Shown in pieces: positions 36,158-44,376 of a stretch of 64,000 nt of DNA. The first letter of the stretch is position 1. Every line of letters begins with the position of its first letter. Both the position numbers and the translations under genes were made by a program. The DNA comes from Actinosynnema sp. ALI-1.44 (GTDB lineage: Bacteria; Actinomycetota; Actinomycetes; Mycobacteriales; Pseudonocardiaceae): positions 186,001-250,000 of the forward strand of contig NZ_MTQO01000046.1 in the NCBI RefSeq assembly GCF_001984155.1, read 5' to 3'. Under the pieces are notes generated by a model. It was not told the origin of the DNA and ran no database searches. It saw only the letters and a list, made by a program, of their open reading frames with translations.

Positions 36158-38314
36158 ATGACGTCACCACCGTTGACCGTGCGGGCTGCGCGGTGGAGCG
36201 CACGCCACCCTTGGCGGGCGATCACCGGGTGGGTGGTTTTCGTCGCGTTGTGTCTCGGGGTGAGTGCGTGGGTCGGTGGCAGGGCGCCGGACAATCGGGA
36301 TTTCCTCGTCGGGGAGGCCGGGCGGGCCGAGGCGATGGCGATGGACGCGGGCATGTTGCCGTCGCCGGTGGAACGTGTCCTGATCAGCCCGGCGGAGCAG
36401 CCCGCGGCGCGGGTGGCGGCGGCGGAGGTCACCGGCCGGGTGCGGGCCTTGCCCGGGGTGGCCGAGGTGGCGTCGCCGCGGCGTTCGGCGGACGGCAGCA
36501 CGCTGTTGGTGGCGATCACCATGGCCGGGGACATCACGCGGGCCAAGGTCGACCTCCCGGCGATCGAGAGCGAGGTCCAGGCGGTCGCGGCGGCTCACCC
36601 GGGGTTGCGGGTGGAGCAGACGGGTAACGCGTCGAACTCGCGTGGGGTGAACAAGCAGTTGGCGGACGGGCTGCTGCACGCGGAGATGATCACGCTGCCG
36701 GTGACGTTGCTGATCTTGTTCGTCGTGTTCGGGTCGATCGTGGCCGCCGGGGTTCCGTTGTTGCTGGCGTTGTCGTCGGTCGGGGCGTCGATGGGGTTGT
36801 ACACGGTGGCGTCGCACGTGTTCCCGGACGCTGGTGGCGCGGTGGCCAACGTGATCCTGATGATCGGGCTGGCGGTGGGTGTGGACTACTCGTTGTTCTA
36901 CCTCAAGCGTGCCCGGGAGGAACGGGCGCGTGCGGGTGGCGAGTTGACGCATCGGGCCGCGGTCGAGTTGGCGGCGGCGACGGCGGGCCGCACGGTGGTG
37001 GTGTCGGGTGTGGCGGTGTTGGTGGCGGTGGCCGGGTTGTATCTCGCTGGGGACATCGTGTTCTCGTCCATTGCGACGGGGTCGATCATCGTGGTGCTGG
37101 TGTCGGTGGCCAGTTCGCTGACGGTGTTGCCCGCGTTGCTGGCGGTGTTCGGGCGGCGGGCGGATCCTGGGCGGCTGGCGCGGCGGTGGGCTCGGCCGGG
37201 TGCGGGTCGGGTGTGGCCGAGGATGATCCGGGCGGTCGTGCGGCGGCCTGCGGTGACGTTGCTGGTCGGGGTGACGGGGTTGGTGCTGATGGCGTTGCCG
37301 GCGGCCGGGTTGCGGCTGAAGGTGGAGGGCAACGAGACGTTTTCCCGTGCCATTCCGCAGATGCAGGCCTATGACCGGCTGGTGGCGCGGTTCCCGGCGG
37401 AGGGTGTGGCGCATCTGGTCGTGGTGCGTGCGCCGGCGGCGCAGGCCGGTGCGGTGCGGGAGGCGTTGGTGTCGCTGGCCGACCGGGCGCGCGGGGATCT
37501 CGCCGGTGCGGCGCGGCCTCGGGTTTCCGCGGATGGCGCGGTAGCCACGCTGGAGTTGCCGATCGCCGCGGCGGCCAGTTCGCAGGAGGGTGCGGCGTCG
37601 TTGCGGCGGTTGCGGAGCGGGTTGTTGGCGGACACGGTCGGGCGGGTGCCGGGGGCCGAGTACGCGGTGTCGGGTGGGGTGGCGCGCAACGTCGACTATG
37701 TCGGCAACCAGTCCGAGCAGTTGCCGTGGGTGCTGGGTTTCGTGCTGCTGCTGACGTTCCTGACGCTCCTGGTGGCGTTCGGGTCGGTGGTGCTGGCGGT
37801 GGTCGGCACCGGGTTGAACATCCTGTCGGCCGGTGCCGCGTTCGGGGTCATCGTGGCGGTGTTCCAGAACACGTGGGCCGAGGGGCTGCTCGGGTTCACC
37901 TCGGCCGGGTTCGTCGGCGCGCACCTGCCGTTGATCTTCTTCGTGATCCTGTTCGGTTTGTCCATGGATTACCAGGTGTTCGTGCTCAGCCGGATCAAGG
38001 AGGCCCGGGACCGTGGTCTGTCCACGCGGGAGGCGGTGGTCGACGGGATCACCGGTTCGGCGGGCATGGTGACCAGTGCGGCGGTGGTGATGGTGTCGGT
38101 GTTCGCCAGTTTCGTGTTCATCGACCAGTTGGAGATGAAGCAGATCGGGTTCGGGCTGGCCTTCGCGGTGCTGCTGGACGCGGCGGTGGTCCGGATCCTG
38201 ATCCTGCCCGCGTTGCTGGCGTTGCTGGGTGACCGGGCGTGGTGGCCGTCGCGGCGGCGGGCGGTCGCTGCCGGGGATCCGGGGCTGCTTCGATCCAGCG
38301 AAACTCACGCGTGA
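36158..38314 (+). CDS. MMPL/RND-type membrane transporter
   Basis: 718 residues with the MMPL layout: TM1 (ITGWVVFVALCLGVSAWV), a periplasmic-type loop of about 140 residues, TM2-6 including the proton-relay-like GLAVGVDYSLFYLKRAREE, a second loop, and TM7-12 with LFGLSMDYQVFVLSRIKE. MMPL proteins export lipids, siderophores or drugs using the proton gradient. ATG at 36158 has GAGGAG 8 nt upstream. It stands alone after the MFS gene. Confidence 0.93.
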   Translation: MTSPPLTVRAARWSARHPWRAITGWVVFVALCLGVSAWVGGRAPDNRDFLVGEAGRAEAMAMDAGMLPSPVERVLISPAEQPAARVAAAEVTGRVRALPGVAEVASPRRSADGSTLLVAITMAGDITRAKVDLPAIESEVQAVAAAHPGLRVEQTGNASNSRGVNKQLADGLLHAEMITLPVTLLILFVVFGSIVAAGVPLLLALSSVGASMGLYTVASHVFPDAGGAVANVILMIGLAVGVDYSLFYLKRAREERARAGGELTHRAAVELAAATAGRTVVVSGVAVLVAVAGLYLAGDIVFSSIATGSIIVVLVSVASSLTVLPALLAVFGRRADPGRLARRWARPGAGRVWPRMIRAVVRRPAVTLLVGVTGLVLMALPAAGLRLKVEGNETFSRAIPQMQAYDRLVARFPAEGVAHLVVVRAPAAQAGAVREALVSLADRARGDLAGAARPRVSADGAVATLELPIAAAASSQEGAASLRRLRSGLLADTVGRVPGAEYAVSGGVARNVDYVGNQSEQLPWVLGFVLLLTFLTLLVAFGSVVLAVVGTGLNILSAGAAFGVIVAVFQNTWAEGLLGFTSAGFVGAHLPLIFFVILFGLSMDYQVFVLSRIKEARDRGLSTREAVVDGITGSAGMVTSAAVVMVSVFASFVFIDQLEMKQIGFGLAFAVLLDAAVVRILILPALLALLGDRAWWPSRRRAVAAGDPGLLRSSETHA

Positions 38315-38440
38315 GCCGCCAGCTCGACACCCGCCTCGCTCCCCTGGCCGGGGCGGCTGTGTCCGGGCGTTCGGTCGGCGTGGTCGCGTTGGGCGCGGAC
38401 GGGTACCGGGTGCTGGTCTCCCCTACGGCGAGGTCACCGG

Positions 38441-39424
38441 CTACCCCCGGGCGCCCTCAGCGGTGTGCGCGGGGGTGTAGCGCTCGCCCGTCACCTGGTC
38501 GCTCAGCGGGTCCAGGGCGGCCAGCGCCTCGGCGTCCAGGGTGAGCTCCAGCGCGGCCGCGTTCTGCTCCAGCCGGGCCGGGCTGCGGGTGCCCGGAATG
38601 CTCGCCACCGCCACCCCGAGCTGCTCGGCTTGGGCGTACACCCAGGCCAGCGCCACCTGGGCCGGGGTGGCGCCCAGCCGGTCGGCCACCTCGCGCACGG
38701 TCCGCGCGATCTTCTCGTTGGCCTCGCCGGCGAAGCGGGGGTTGGTGCGCCGGAAGTCCTTCTCGCCCAGCGTGGAGCGGTCCAGGGTGCCGGTCAGGAA
38801 CCCCCGCCCCAGCGGCGAGTACGGCACCAGCCCGACCTCCAGCTCGGCCATCACCGGGGTGAGAGTCTCGACGTCACGGGTCCACAGCGAGTACTCGCTC
38901 TGCACCGCGGTGATCGGGTGCACCGCGTGCGCCCGGCGCAGCAGTCCGCCGTCGACCTCGGACAGGCCCAGATGACGGACCTTGCCCGCCTCGACCAGTT
39001 CGGCCATCGCCCCGACGGTCTCCTCGATCTCCACGTCCTGGGGCGGGCGGTGGGCGTAGTACAGGTCGATCACCTCGACGCCCAGCCGCAACAGCGAGGC
39101 GTCGCAGGCGCGCAGCACGTAGTCCCGGGCACCGCGGATGCGGCGTGCCCGGTCACCGGCGCTGCGGTCAATGCCGAACTTGGTGGCCAGCTGCACCTGG
39201 TCCCGGCGGCCGTGGATGGCTCGGCCCACCAGCACTTCGTTGTGCCCGGTGCCGTAGGCGTCGGCGGTGTCCAGGAACGTGACGCCCAGCTCCAGAGCCC
39301 GGTCGATGGTGGCCAGGCCGCCGTCCCAGTCGGCGGGGCCGTAGCTCTCGCTCATCCCCATGCACCCCAGGCCCATCGCGCTGACGGTGAGTCCGGGCGA
39401 GCCGAGCGTGGTTCGGGTGATCAT
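38441..39424 (-). CDS. aldo/keto reductase
   Basis: 327 residues of the AKR superfamily (YakC-like). Catalytic residues: Asp in FLDTADAYGTGHNE, Tyr in the same motif, Lys in LATKFG and His in YYAHRPP. NADPH-binding elements include VPYSPLGRGFLTG and the late SIPGTRSPARLEQN. It reduces aldehydes or ketones. ATG at 39424 is chosen; upstream sequence holds the divergent stress promoter. The 38315-38440 gap holds nothing recognisable. Confidence 0.93.
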   Translation of the reverse strand: MITRTTLGSPGLTVSAMGLGCMGMSESYGPADWDGGLATIDRALELGVTFLDTADAYGTGHNEVLVGRAIHGRRDQVQLATKFGIDRSAGDRARRIRGARDYVLRACDASLLRLGVEVIDLYYAHRPPQDVEIEETVGAMAELVEAGKVRHLGLSEVDGGLLRRAHAVHPITAVQSEYSLWTRDVETLTPVMAELEVGLVPYSPLGRGFLTGTLDRSTLGEKDFRRTNPRFAGEANEKIARTVREVADRLGATPAQVALAWVYAQAEQLGVAVASIPGTRSPARLEQNAAALELTLDAEALAALDPLSDQVTGERYTPAHTAEGARG

Positions 39425-39504
39425 GCAGTCCCGTCCAGTACCGCCTTCACTGTTCCTCGAAGGCCGATGAGCGGCCGTTGAGCGAAATCCAGCGGGGATG
39501 AATC

Positions 39505-39529
39505 GTTTTGTCATCGATTCTCGGGGTAT
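39505..39529 (+). promoter_or_regulatory. SigF/SigB-type stress promoter
   Basis: GTTT at 39505-39508 and GGGTAT at 39524-39529 are separated by 15 bp, matching the actinobacterial SigF/SigB consensus (GTTT, 15-17 bp, GGGTAT/A). It lies 80 bp upstream of the DUF4383 gene, on the same strand, and suggests general-stress control of the DUF4383-SRPBCC pair. Confidence 0.7.
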
Positions 39530-39608
39530 CGCTGAGCTACGCGACCCGGCGTCCAGCCAGGGCCCGTCACCTTTTGTCTTTCTGGAGCATCGATCGGGAG
39601 GCACGACC

Positions 39609-40070
39609 ATGACTCGCTCACCGACACCCACCATCACCCGCAGCCCCGGGCAGGTGACCGCCGCCGTGGTCGGAGTGGTGTTCCTGCTGGTCGGGATCGC
39701 CGGGTTCATCCCCGGCCTGACCACCGGCATCGACCAGCTCTCCTTCGCCGGGCACCACTCGGGCGCGATGCTGCTCGGCGTGTTCGCGGTGTCGATCCTG
39801 CACAACATCGTGCACCTGCTGTTCGGCATCGCCGGTCTCGTACTGGCCCGCACACCTCGCGGCGCCCGCGCCTTCCTGGTCGGCGGTGGCGTGGTCTACC
39901 TCGTGCTCTGGCTCTACGGGCTGGTCATCGACCACGACTCGGCCGCGAACTTCGTGCCGGTCAACACCGCCGACAACTGGCTGCATCTCGGCCTGGCCGT
40001 CGGCATGATCGCGCTGGGCCTGATCACCGGCGGCCTGGCCGCGACCCGCCGCACACCCACTCGCGCCTGA
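39609..40070 (+). CDS. DUF4383 membrane protein
   Basis: 153 residues with four membrane helices: VTAAVVGVVFLLVGIAGFIPG, then the family motif GVFAVSILHNIVHLLFGIAGLVLA, a third helix VVYLVLWLYGLVI and a fourth LHLGLAVGMIALGLITGG. Function is unknown. ATG at 39609 has GGGAGG upstream. It is followed 40 bp later by the SRPBCC gene, and a SigF/SigB-type promoter precedes it, so a stress-linked membrane role is likely. Confidence 0.9.
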   Translation: MTRSPTPTITRSPGQVTAAVVGVVFLLVGIAGFIPGLTTGIDQLSFAGHHSGAMLLGVFAVSILHNIVHLLFGIAGLVLARTPRGARAFLVGGGVVYLVLWLYGLVIDHDSAANFVPVNTADNWLHLGLAVGMIALGLITGGLAATRRTPTRA

Positions 40071-40110
40071 CCCGCCAGTTCCCTCCGCACAGGAAAGGCA
40101 ACAACCCACG

Positions 40111-40575
40111 ATGAGCACGATCACCGAGTCCGTCGACGTGGACGTCGACGTCACCACCGCCTACAACCAGTGGACCCAGTTCGCCGAGTTCCCGCGCTTC
40201 ATGGACGGCGTGGACGAGATCAGGCAGCTCGACGACACCCACACCCACTGGAAGATCACGGTCGCCGGCGCGACCCGCGAGTTCGACGCGACCATCACCG
40301 AACAACTGCCCGATGAGCGCGTCGCGTGGCGCTCCGACGACGGCCCCACCCACGCCGGTGTGGTCACCTTCCACCGCCTTGACGCGAACAAGACCCGGGT
40401 GACCGCGCAGATGGACATCGACCCCGACGGGTTCGTGGAGAACGTCGCCGACAAGCTCGGCATTCTCGACCGCCGCGTCAAGGGCGACATGAAGCGGTTC
40501 AAGGACTTCATCGAAAACCGCGACGGCGCCGAGACCGGCGGCTGGCGCGGTCAGGTCGACCGCCCCGACGCCTGA
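40111..40575 (+). CDS. SRPBCC (START-like) family protein
   Basis: 154 residues of the polyketide-cyclase/dehydrase-like SRPBCC fold: TESVDVDVDVTTAYNQWTQFAEFPRFMDGVDEIRQLD at the N-terminus and VAWRSDDGPTHAGVVTFHRLD in the central sheet. This subgroup is often found near stress-response genes in actinobacteria; the ligand is unknown. GGAAAGG about 12 nt upstream of ATG 40111. It is in an operon with the DUF4383 gene. Confidence 0.88.
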   Translation: MSTITESVDVDVDVTTAYNQWTQFAEFPRFMDGVDEIRQLDDTHTHWKITVAGATREFDATITEQLPDERVAWRSDDGPTHAGVVTFHRLDANKTRVTAQMDIDPDGFVENVADKLGILDRRVKGDMKRFKDFIENRDGAETGGWRGQVDRPDA

Positions 40576-40657
40576 CCGAGCCTCCGGGCGCGGCATCGCG
40601 ACCTCGTCGCCGACGGTGTGAGCACCGCCTCGGCCGCGCGACTGGCCTTCCTCCCCG

Positions 40658-40687
40658 CCAGTACCGGCACACCAGTGCCGGTGCTGG
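40658..40687. terminator. hairpin between convergent SRPBCC and aldolase genes
   Basis: CCAGTACCGGCAC (40658-40670) pairs with GTGCCGGTGCTGG (40675-40687) over a four-base loop: 13 pairs including one G-U in RNA. It lies between two convergent genes and has no T-tract. A bidirectional terminator is likely. Confidence 0.55.
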
Positions 40688-40765
40688 CGGACCCGGCCGG
40701 TCTGTGGGAGGGCGACATCTGACCTCGTGGTTCGCCTGACCTCGATGGGTAAGGCGGCGTGGGCC

Positions 40766-41593
40766 TCAGTCGCCGGCGAGGACGCCGAGCAGGTGCGCGA
40801 CGGTGTGCGCGATCGCGTCCCGGGCGGGCGCGAGGTATTTGCGGGGATCGGAGGAGCGCAGGTCGGCGTCGCGGATGGTGCCGGTGAAGGCGACGTTCAA
40901 CGCGGTGCCGATGTTGATTTTCACCATGCCGTGCCGCACGGCGGCGCGGAGTTGGTCGTCGGGGACGCCGGAGGAGCCGTGCAGCACCAGCGGCACGGGC
41001 ACGGCGCCGCGCAGCCGGGCGATCAGGTCCAGGTCGAGTGCGGCGGTGCGGGTGGTCATGGCGTGAGAGCTGCCGACGGCGACGGCGAGAGCGTCGACGC
41101 CGGTGTCGGCGACGAATGTGGCGGCGTCGTGGGGGTCGGTGCGCACACCGGGGGCGTGGGCGCCGTCTTTGCCGCCGACTTCGCCGAGTTCGGCCTCGAC
41201 CCACAGTCCGGCGCGGTGGGCCCACGCGACGGCGTGGCGGGTGGCGTCGACGTTCTCGGCGTAGGGCAGTGTGGAGGCGTCGACCATGACGGAGGCGAAT
41301 CCGGCGTCGGCGGCTTGCCGCAGCAGCAGTTCGTCCTCGATGTGGTCCAGGTGCAGTGCGACGGGCACGGACGACTCGGCGGCGACCGCGGCGGCGGCGC
41401 GGGCGATGGGCAGCAGCCTGCCGCCGTGGAAGCGGACGCAGTTCTGGCTGATCTGCAGCAGGACGGGTTTGCCCGCGGTTTCCGCACCGGTGACGATGCC
41501 TTCGGCGTGTTCGAGGGTGATGACGTTGAACGCGCCGACACCTGTCCCGGTGCGGATCGCCTCTTCGACGATCGCGGATGTCGGTACCAGCAT
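40766..41593 (-). CDS. class II ketose-bisphosphate aldolase (tagatose/fructose type)
   Basis: 275 residues of the KbaY/GatY/FbaA type: metal-binding LHLDHIEDE, FASVMVDASTLPY, a further metal-binding stretch, and the phosphate-binding LHGSSGVPDDQL followed by KINIGTAL. It splits a ketose bisphosphate into DHAP and glyceraldehyde-3-phosphate. ATG at 41593 overlaps the kinase stop (TGATG). As last gene of the amino-sugar cluster, its natural substrate is probably tagatose-1,6-bisphosphate. Confidence 0.9.
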   Translation of the reverse strand: MLVPTSAIVEEAIRTGTGVGAFNVITLEHAEGIVTGAETAGKPVLLQISQNCVRFHGGRLLPIARAAAAVAAESSVPVALHLDHIEDELLLRQAADAGFASVMVDASTLPYAENVDATRHAVAWAHRAGLWVEAELGEVGGKDGAHAPGVRTDPHDAATFVADTGVDALAVAVGSSHAMTTRTAALDLDLIARLRGAVPVPLVLHGSSGVPDDQLRAAVRHGMVKINIGTALNVAFTGTIRDADLRSSDPRKYLAPARDAIAHTVAHLLGVLAGD

Positions 41594-42462
41594 CAGCTCT
41601 CCTCCACGGTCACTGCTGTGGTGAATCGGTGGTAGGCCGCCGGGTCGTAGGAGCCGGCGGCGGGGCTCAGGACGGCGGCCGCGGACAGGGCGACCGCGTC
41701 GGCCAGGACGGCGGGCCACGGGCGGTGGTGGGCCATGCCGCGGGCCAGCGCGGCGGTGAACGCGTCGCCGGCGCCGGTGGCGTTGCCGGTCAGCGGCCCG
41801 GGTGGGCGGGCGCGCCAGGTGCCCTCGGGGGTGGCCAGCACAGCGCCGTCGGCGCCGAGGGTGGCGGCGACCGCGACGCCCAGTGTCGTGCAGTCGGACG
41901 GCAGGTCGGGTGCGCGGCCCAGCAGCCGGGTCAGTTCGTCGAGGTTGGGTTTGACCAGCGCGGGACGCGCGGCCAGGCCGTGGCGCAGCGGGTCGCCGTC
42001 GGTGTCGAGGATGACCGGCGCGGGGCTGCGGGTGATCAGCTGCGCGTAGGCGTCGCTTGCCAGGCCAGGCGGGAGGCTGCCGGACAGCACCACCACGCGG
42101 GCGTGCGCGGCGAGGTGGTCGAAGCGGGTGAGCAACGCCTGCCACTCCCCTGGGCTGATCACCGGCCCGGGTTCGTTGAGCAGGGTCGCGCCGGTGTCGG
42201 GGGCGACGATGGTGACGGTGCGGCGGCTCTGGCCGGTGACCGGCACGAACCCGGGCAGTTCGGCGGCGAGGCCGGGTCCGGCGAACCCGGTGGCGGTGAC
42301 GGGTTCGCCGAGCTGCGTGAGCACGTCGGCGACGTTGACGCCTTTGCCGCCGGGGCGGGTGTGCACGTCGTGCACGCGGTGGGCGTGGCCGGGACGCAGG
42401 GCCTCGACGCGGTAGGTGACGTCGAGGGCGGCGTTGAGGGTCACGGTCAGGATGCCGGTCAC
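41593..42462 (-). CDS. PfkB family 1-phosphofructokinase/tagatose-6-phosphate kinase
   Basis: 289 residues of the LacC/FruK branch of PfkB kinases: RPGGKGVNVADVL near the N-terminus, KPNLDEL in the middle and the catalytic NATGAGDAFTAAL near the C-terminus. It phosphorylates a sugar phosphate at C1. GTG at 42462 overlaps the ROK gene stop (GTGA). With the aldolase it would convert tagatose-6-phosphate or fructose-1-phosphate to trioses. Confidence 0.92.
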   Translation of the reverse strand: MTGILTVTLNAALDVTYRVEALRPGHAHRVHDVHTRPGGKGVNVADVLTQLGEPVTATGFAGPGLAAELPGFVPVTGQSRRTVTIVAPDTGATLLNEPGPVISPGEWQALLTRFDHLAAHARVVVLSGSLPPGLASDAYAQLITRSPAPVILDTDGDPLRHGLAARPALVKPNLDELTRLLGRAPDLPSDCTTLGVAVAATLGADGAVLATPEGTWRARPPGPLTGNATGAGDAFTAALARGMAHHRPWPAVLADAVALSAAAVLSPAAGSYDPAAYHRFTTAVTVEES

Positions 42463-43343
42463 AGCAGGCTCCACGCGCGGATGGCGGCGCCGAGGCGGCC
42501 GGCGGCGGCGCCGAGCTGGGCGGGGGCCAGGTGCGGCGCCGTGCGCCAGGTGAGCCGGTCAGTCAGGTGGGTGCGCAGCGGGCCGAGGAGGGTTTCGCCC
42601 GCTTGGGCCAGTCCGCCGCCGAGCACGATCAGGGTGGGGTCGAGCAGCATCGTGTATGTGGTGAGCGCGTGGCCCAGTGCGGTGATCGCGTCGGTGAGGA
42701 CCCGCTGGGCGTGCGGGTCGGTGGCGGCGCGGGCGACGACGTCGGCGGCGGTGAGGGCGGGGTCGCCGTAGCGGCGGGCGATCGCGGCGGCGGAGGCGTA
42801 GGTCTCCAGGCAGCCGCGTTGCCCGCACGCGCAGGGTTCGTCGCCGACCGGGACGGGCGCGTGGCCGATCTCGCCGGCCATGCCGCCGGCGCCGCGGTAG
42901 GGCGTGCCGCCGGTGAACACGGTTCCGGCGATGCCGGTGCCGATCGGCAGGAACAGGAAGTCGTCCACGCCGCGCGCGGCGCCGTACTCGTGTTCGGCGA
43001 TGGCGCCCGCGCGCACGTCGTGGGTGACCGCGACGGGCAGGCCGAGGCGGTCGGTGGCGATGTCGCGCAACGGCAGGTCGCGCCAGCCGAGGTTGGTGGA
43101 GTAGCGGGCCACGCCGTGCTCGTCGTCGACGATGCCCGGCACGGCCAGGCCGACCGCGTCGGGGCGGCCCGCGGCGGTGGCCAGGTCGGCGGCGAACGCC
43201 AGGATCCCGTCGACAGTGCCGGGCGGGCGCGGGGTGGGGCGTTGCTCGACGCAGCGGGTGTCGAAACCGCGGGTGCTGCCGTCGCGGTCGACGACAGCGC
43301 CTTTCATCAGGGTGCCGCCGACGTCCAGCGCGACGACACTCAC
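42459..43343 (-). CDS. ROK family sugar kinase
   Basis: 294 residues without a DNA-binding domain, so a kinase rather than a repressor. ATP motif ALDVGGTLMKG at the N-terminus, catalytic Asp in VTHDVRAGA, EIGHAPV with the sugar-binding Glu and His, and the ROK zinc motif CACGQRGCLE. GTG at 43343 overlaps the SIS gene stop (GTGA). In this cluster it probably phosphorylates an amino sugar such as GalNAc or GlcNAc. Confidence 0.93.
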   Translation of the reverse strand: MSVVALDVGGTLMKGAVVDRDGSTRGFDTRCVEQRPTPRPPGTVDGILAFAADLATAAGRPDAVGLAVPGIVDDEHGVARYSTNLGWRDLPLRDIATDRLGLPVAVTHDVRAGAIAEHEYGAARGVDDFLFLPIGTGIAGTVFTGGTPYRGAGGMAGEIGHAPVPVGDEPCACGQRGCLETYASAAAIARRYGDPALTAADVVARAATDPHAQRVLTDAITALGHALTTYTMLLDPTLIVLGGGLAQAGETLLGPLRTHLTDRLTWRTAPHLAPAQLGAAAGRLGAAIRAWSLL

Positions 43344-44218
43344 GTGAGGATGACCGAGCGGGTCAGGTTGCGGGGCGTGTCGATGTCCAGGCCGCGGCGC
43401 GCGGCCAGGTCCAGTGCCAGCCGGTGGGCGCGCACGAGTTCGGCGAGCGGGTCCAGCAGGGACACCTCCACGTGCGCGCCGGTGGCGCGGACCTCGTCGA
43501 GCAGGCCGTGCGGGGCGTCGCCGAACACCCACACCAGGGAGGCGATGTCGGCGATGGCGATCGGGCCGTGCCGGTACTCCATGCCGGAGTAGGACTCCGA
43601 CCACGCCTGGGCGGCTTCGCGGACTTTCAGCGCGGCCTCGTTGGCCAGGCCGACGGTCCAGCCCGCGCCGAGGAACGTGAACTGGCGGAATCCGTCGATG
43701 TCGTCGGGCAGCGGCACCGTCAGCGCGCGTTCGGCGTGTGCGGGCAGCGCGGACACGTCCTCGCCGAGGTGTGCGCGAAGCAGCGTGAGCAATGTCGTCG
43801 GGAACCGGGTTTGGACAACCGACTGCTCATCGGCGAACTCGAGGGTGATCACGTCGTCGGCCAGATCGCGCAGCGGGCTGCCGGGCACCGCGGTGATGGC
43901 CGAGGTCGCCGAGACGCGGCCGATCTGCGACAGGGCGCGCAGGATCTCAGTGGTCGTGCCGGAGCGGGAGATCGCCAGGACCCGGTCGTAGCGGCGGGTG
44001 AGCGGGAACTCGGACGCGGTGAACGCGTCGGTTTCGCCCTGGCCTGCGCTTTCCCGCAGCACCGCATAGGACTGGGCGACGAACCACGATGTGCCGCAGC
44101 CGATCACGGCGATCCGTTCGCCCGGCTGGGGCAGGCCCGCGGGTTTGCCCGCGGCCACCTCGATGGCCGTGCGCCAGCACGCGGGCTGGCTGGCGATCTC
44201 CTCCGACGCGTGACTCAT
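43340..44218 (-). CDS. SIS domain sugar-phosphate isomerase/deaminase (AgaS/GlmS-like)
   Basis: 292 residues with two SIS domains and no glutamine amidotransferase domain. Sugar-phosphate binding motifs are CGTSWFVAQSYA, AISRSGTTTEILRAL and the C-terminal LKVREAAQAWSESYSGMEYRHGPIA. Such proteins deaminate and isomerise galactosamine-6-phosphate to tagatose-6-phosphate (AgaS) or act on fructosamine phosphates. It is the first gene of the minus-strand operon, divergent from the DeoR regulator. Confidence 0.9.
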   Translation of the reverse strand: MSHASEEIASQPACWRTAIEVAAGKPAGLPQPGERIAVIGCGTSWFVAQSYAVLRESAGQGETDAFTASEFPLTRRYDRVLAISRSGTTTEILRALSQIGRVSATSAITAVPGSPLRDLADDVITLEFADEQSVVQTRFPTTLLTLLRAHLGEDVSALPAHAERALTVPLPDDIDGFRQFTFLGAGWTVGLANEAALKVREAAQAWSESYSGMEYRHGPIAIADIASLVWVFGDAPHGLLDEVRATGAHVEVSLLDPLAELVRAHRLALDLAARRGLDIDTPRNLTRSVILT

Positions 44219-44376
44219 GAGACCTCGATACCCGTAGCGATGACCAATGATGAGCGTTTCTGCTTCATAGTAGGTCAGAGCATGCAGTTTTACGCAACAC
44301 TGGGCGTGGTTGTTGGCGTTCAGCGCTGTTTACTGTGACGATCTGCACCGATTCGGGTCCAGAAAGTGGAGGAACG
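44219..44376. promoter_or_regulatory. divergent promoter region of the amino-sugar cluster
   Basis: The 158 bp between the SIS and DeoR starts are more AT-rich than their surroundings. They contain several GTTT-centred boxes flanked by GC (GCGTTTCTGC near 44252, GCAGTTTTACGC near 44284, GCTGTTTACTG near 44326), possible DeoR half-sites. The exact operator is not resolved. Confidence 0.4.

Noticed and set aside
38315-38440. Protein-like reading GRSVGVVALGADGYRVLVSP after the MMPL gene
   Set aside because: Short, in a frame with no good start and no recognisable family.
40576-40722. Short frame after the SRPBCC stop reading ADGVSTASAARLAFLPAST...GLWEGDI
   Set aside because: Protein-like but only about 35-47 codons, without ribosome site, and overlapping the terminator hairpin; possibly a remnant, not supported as a gene.
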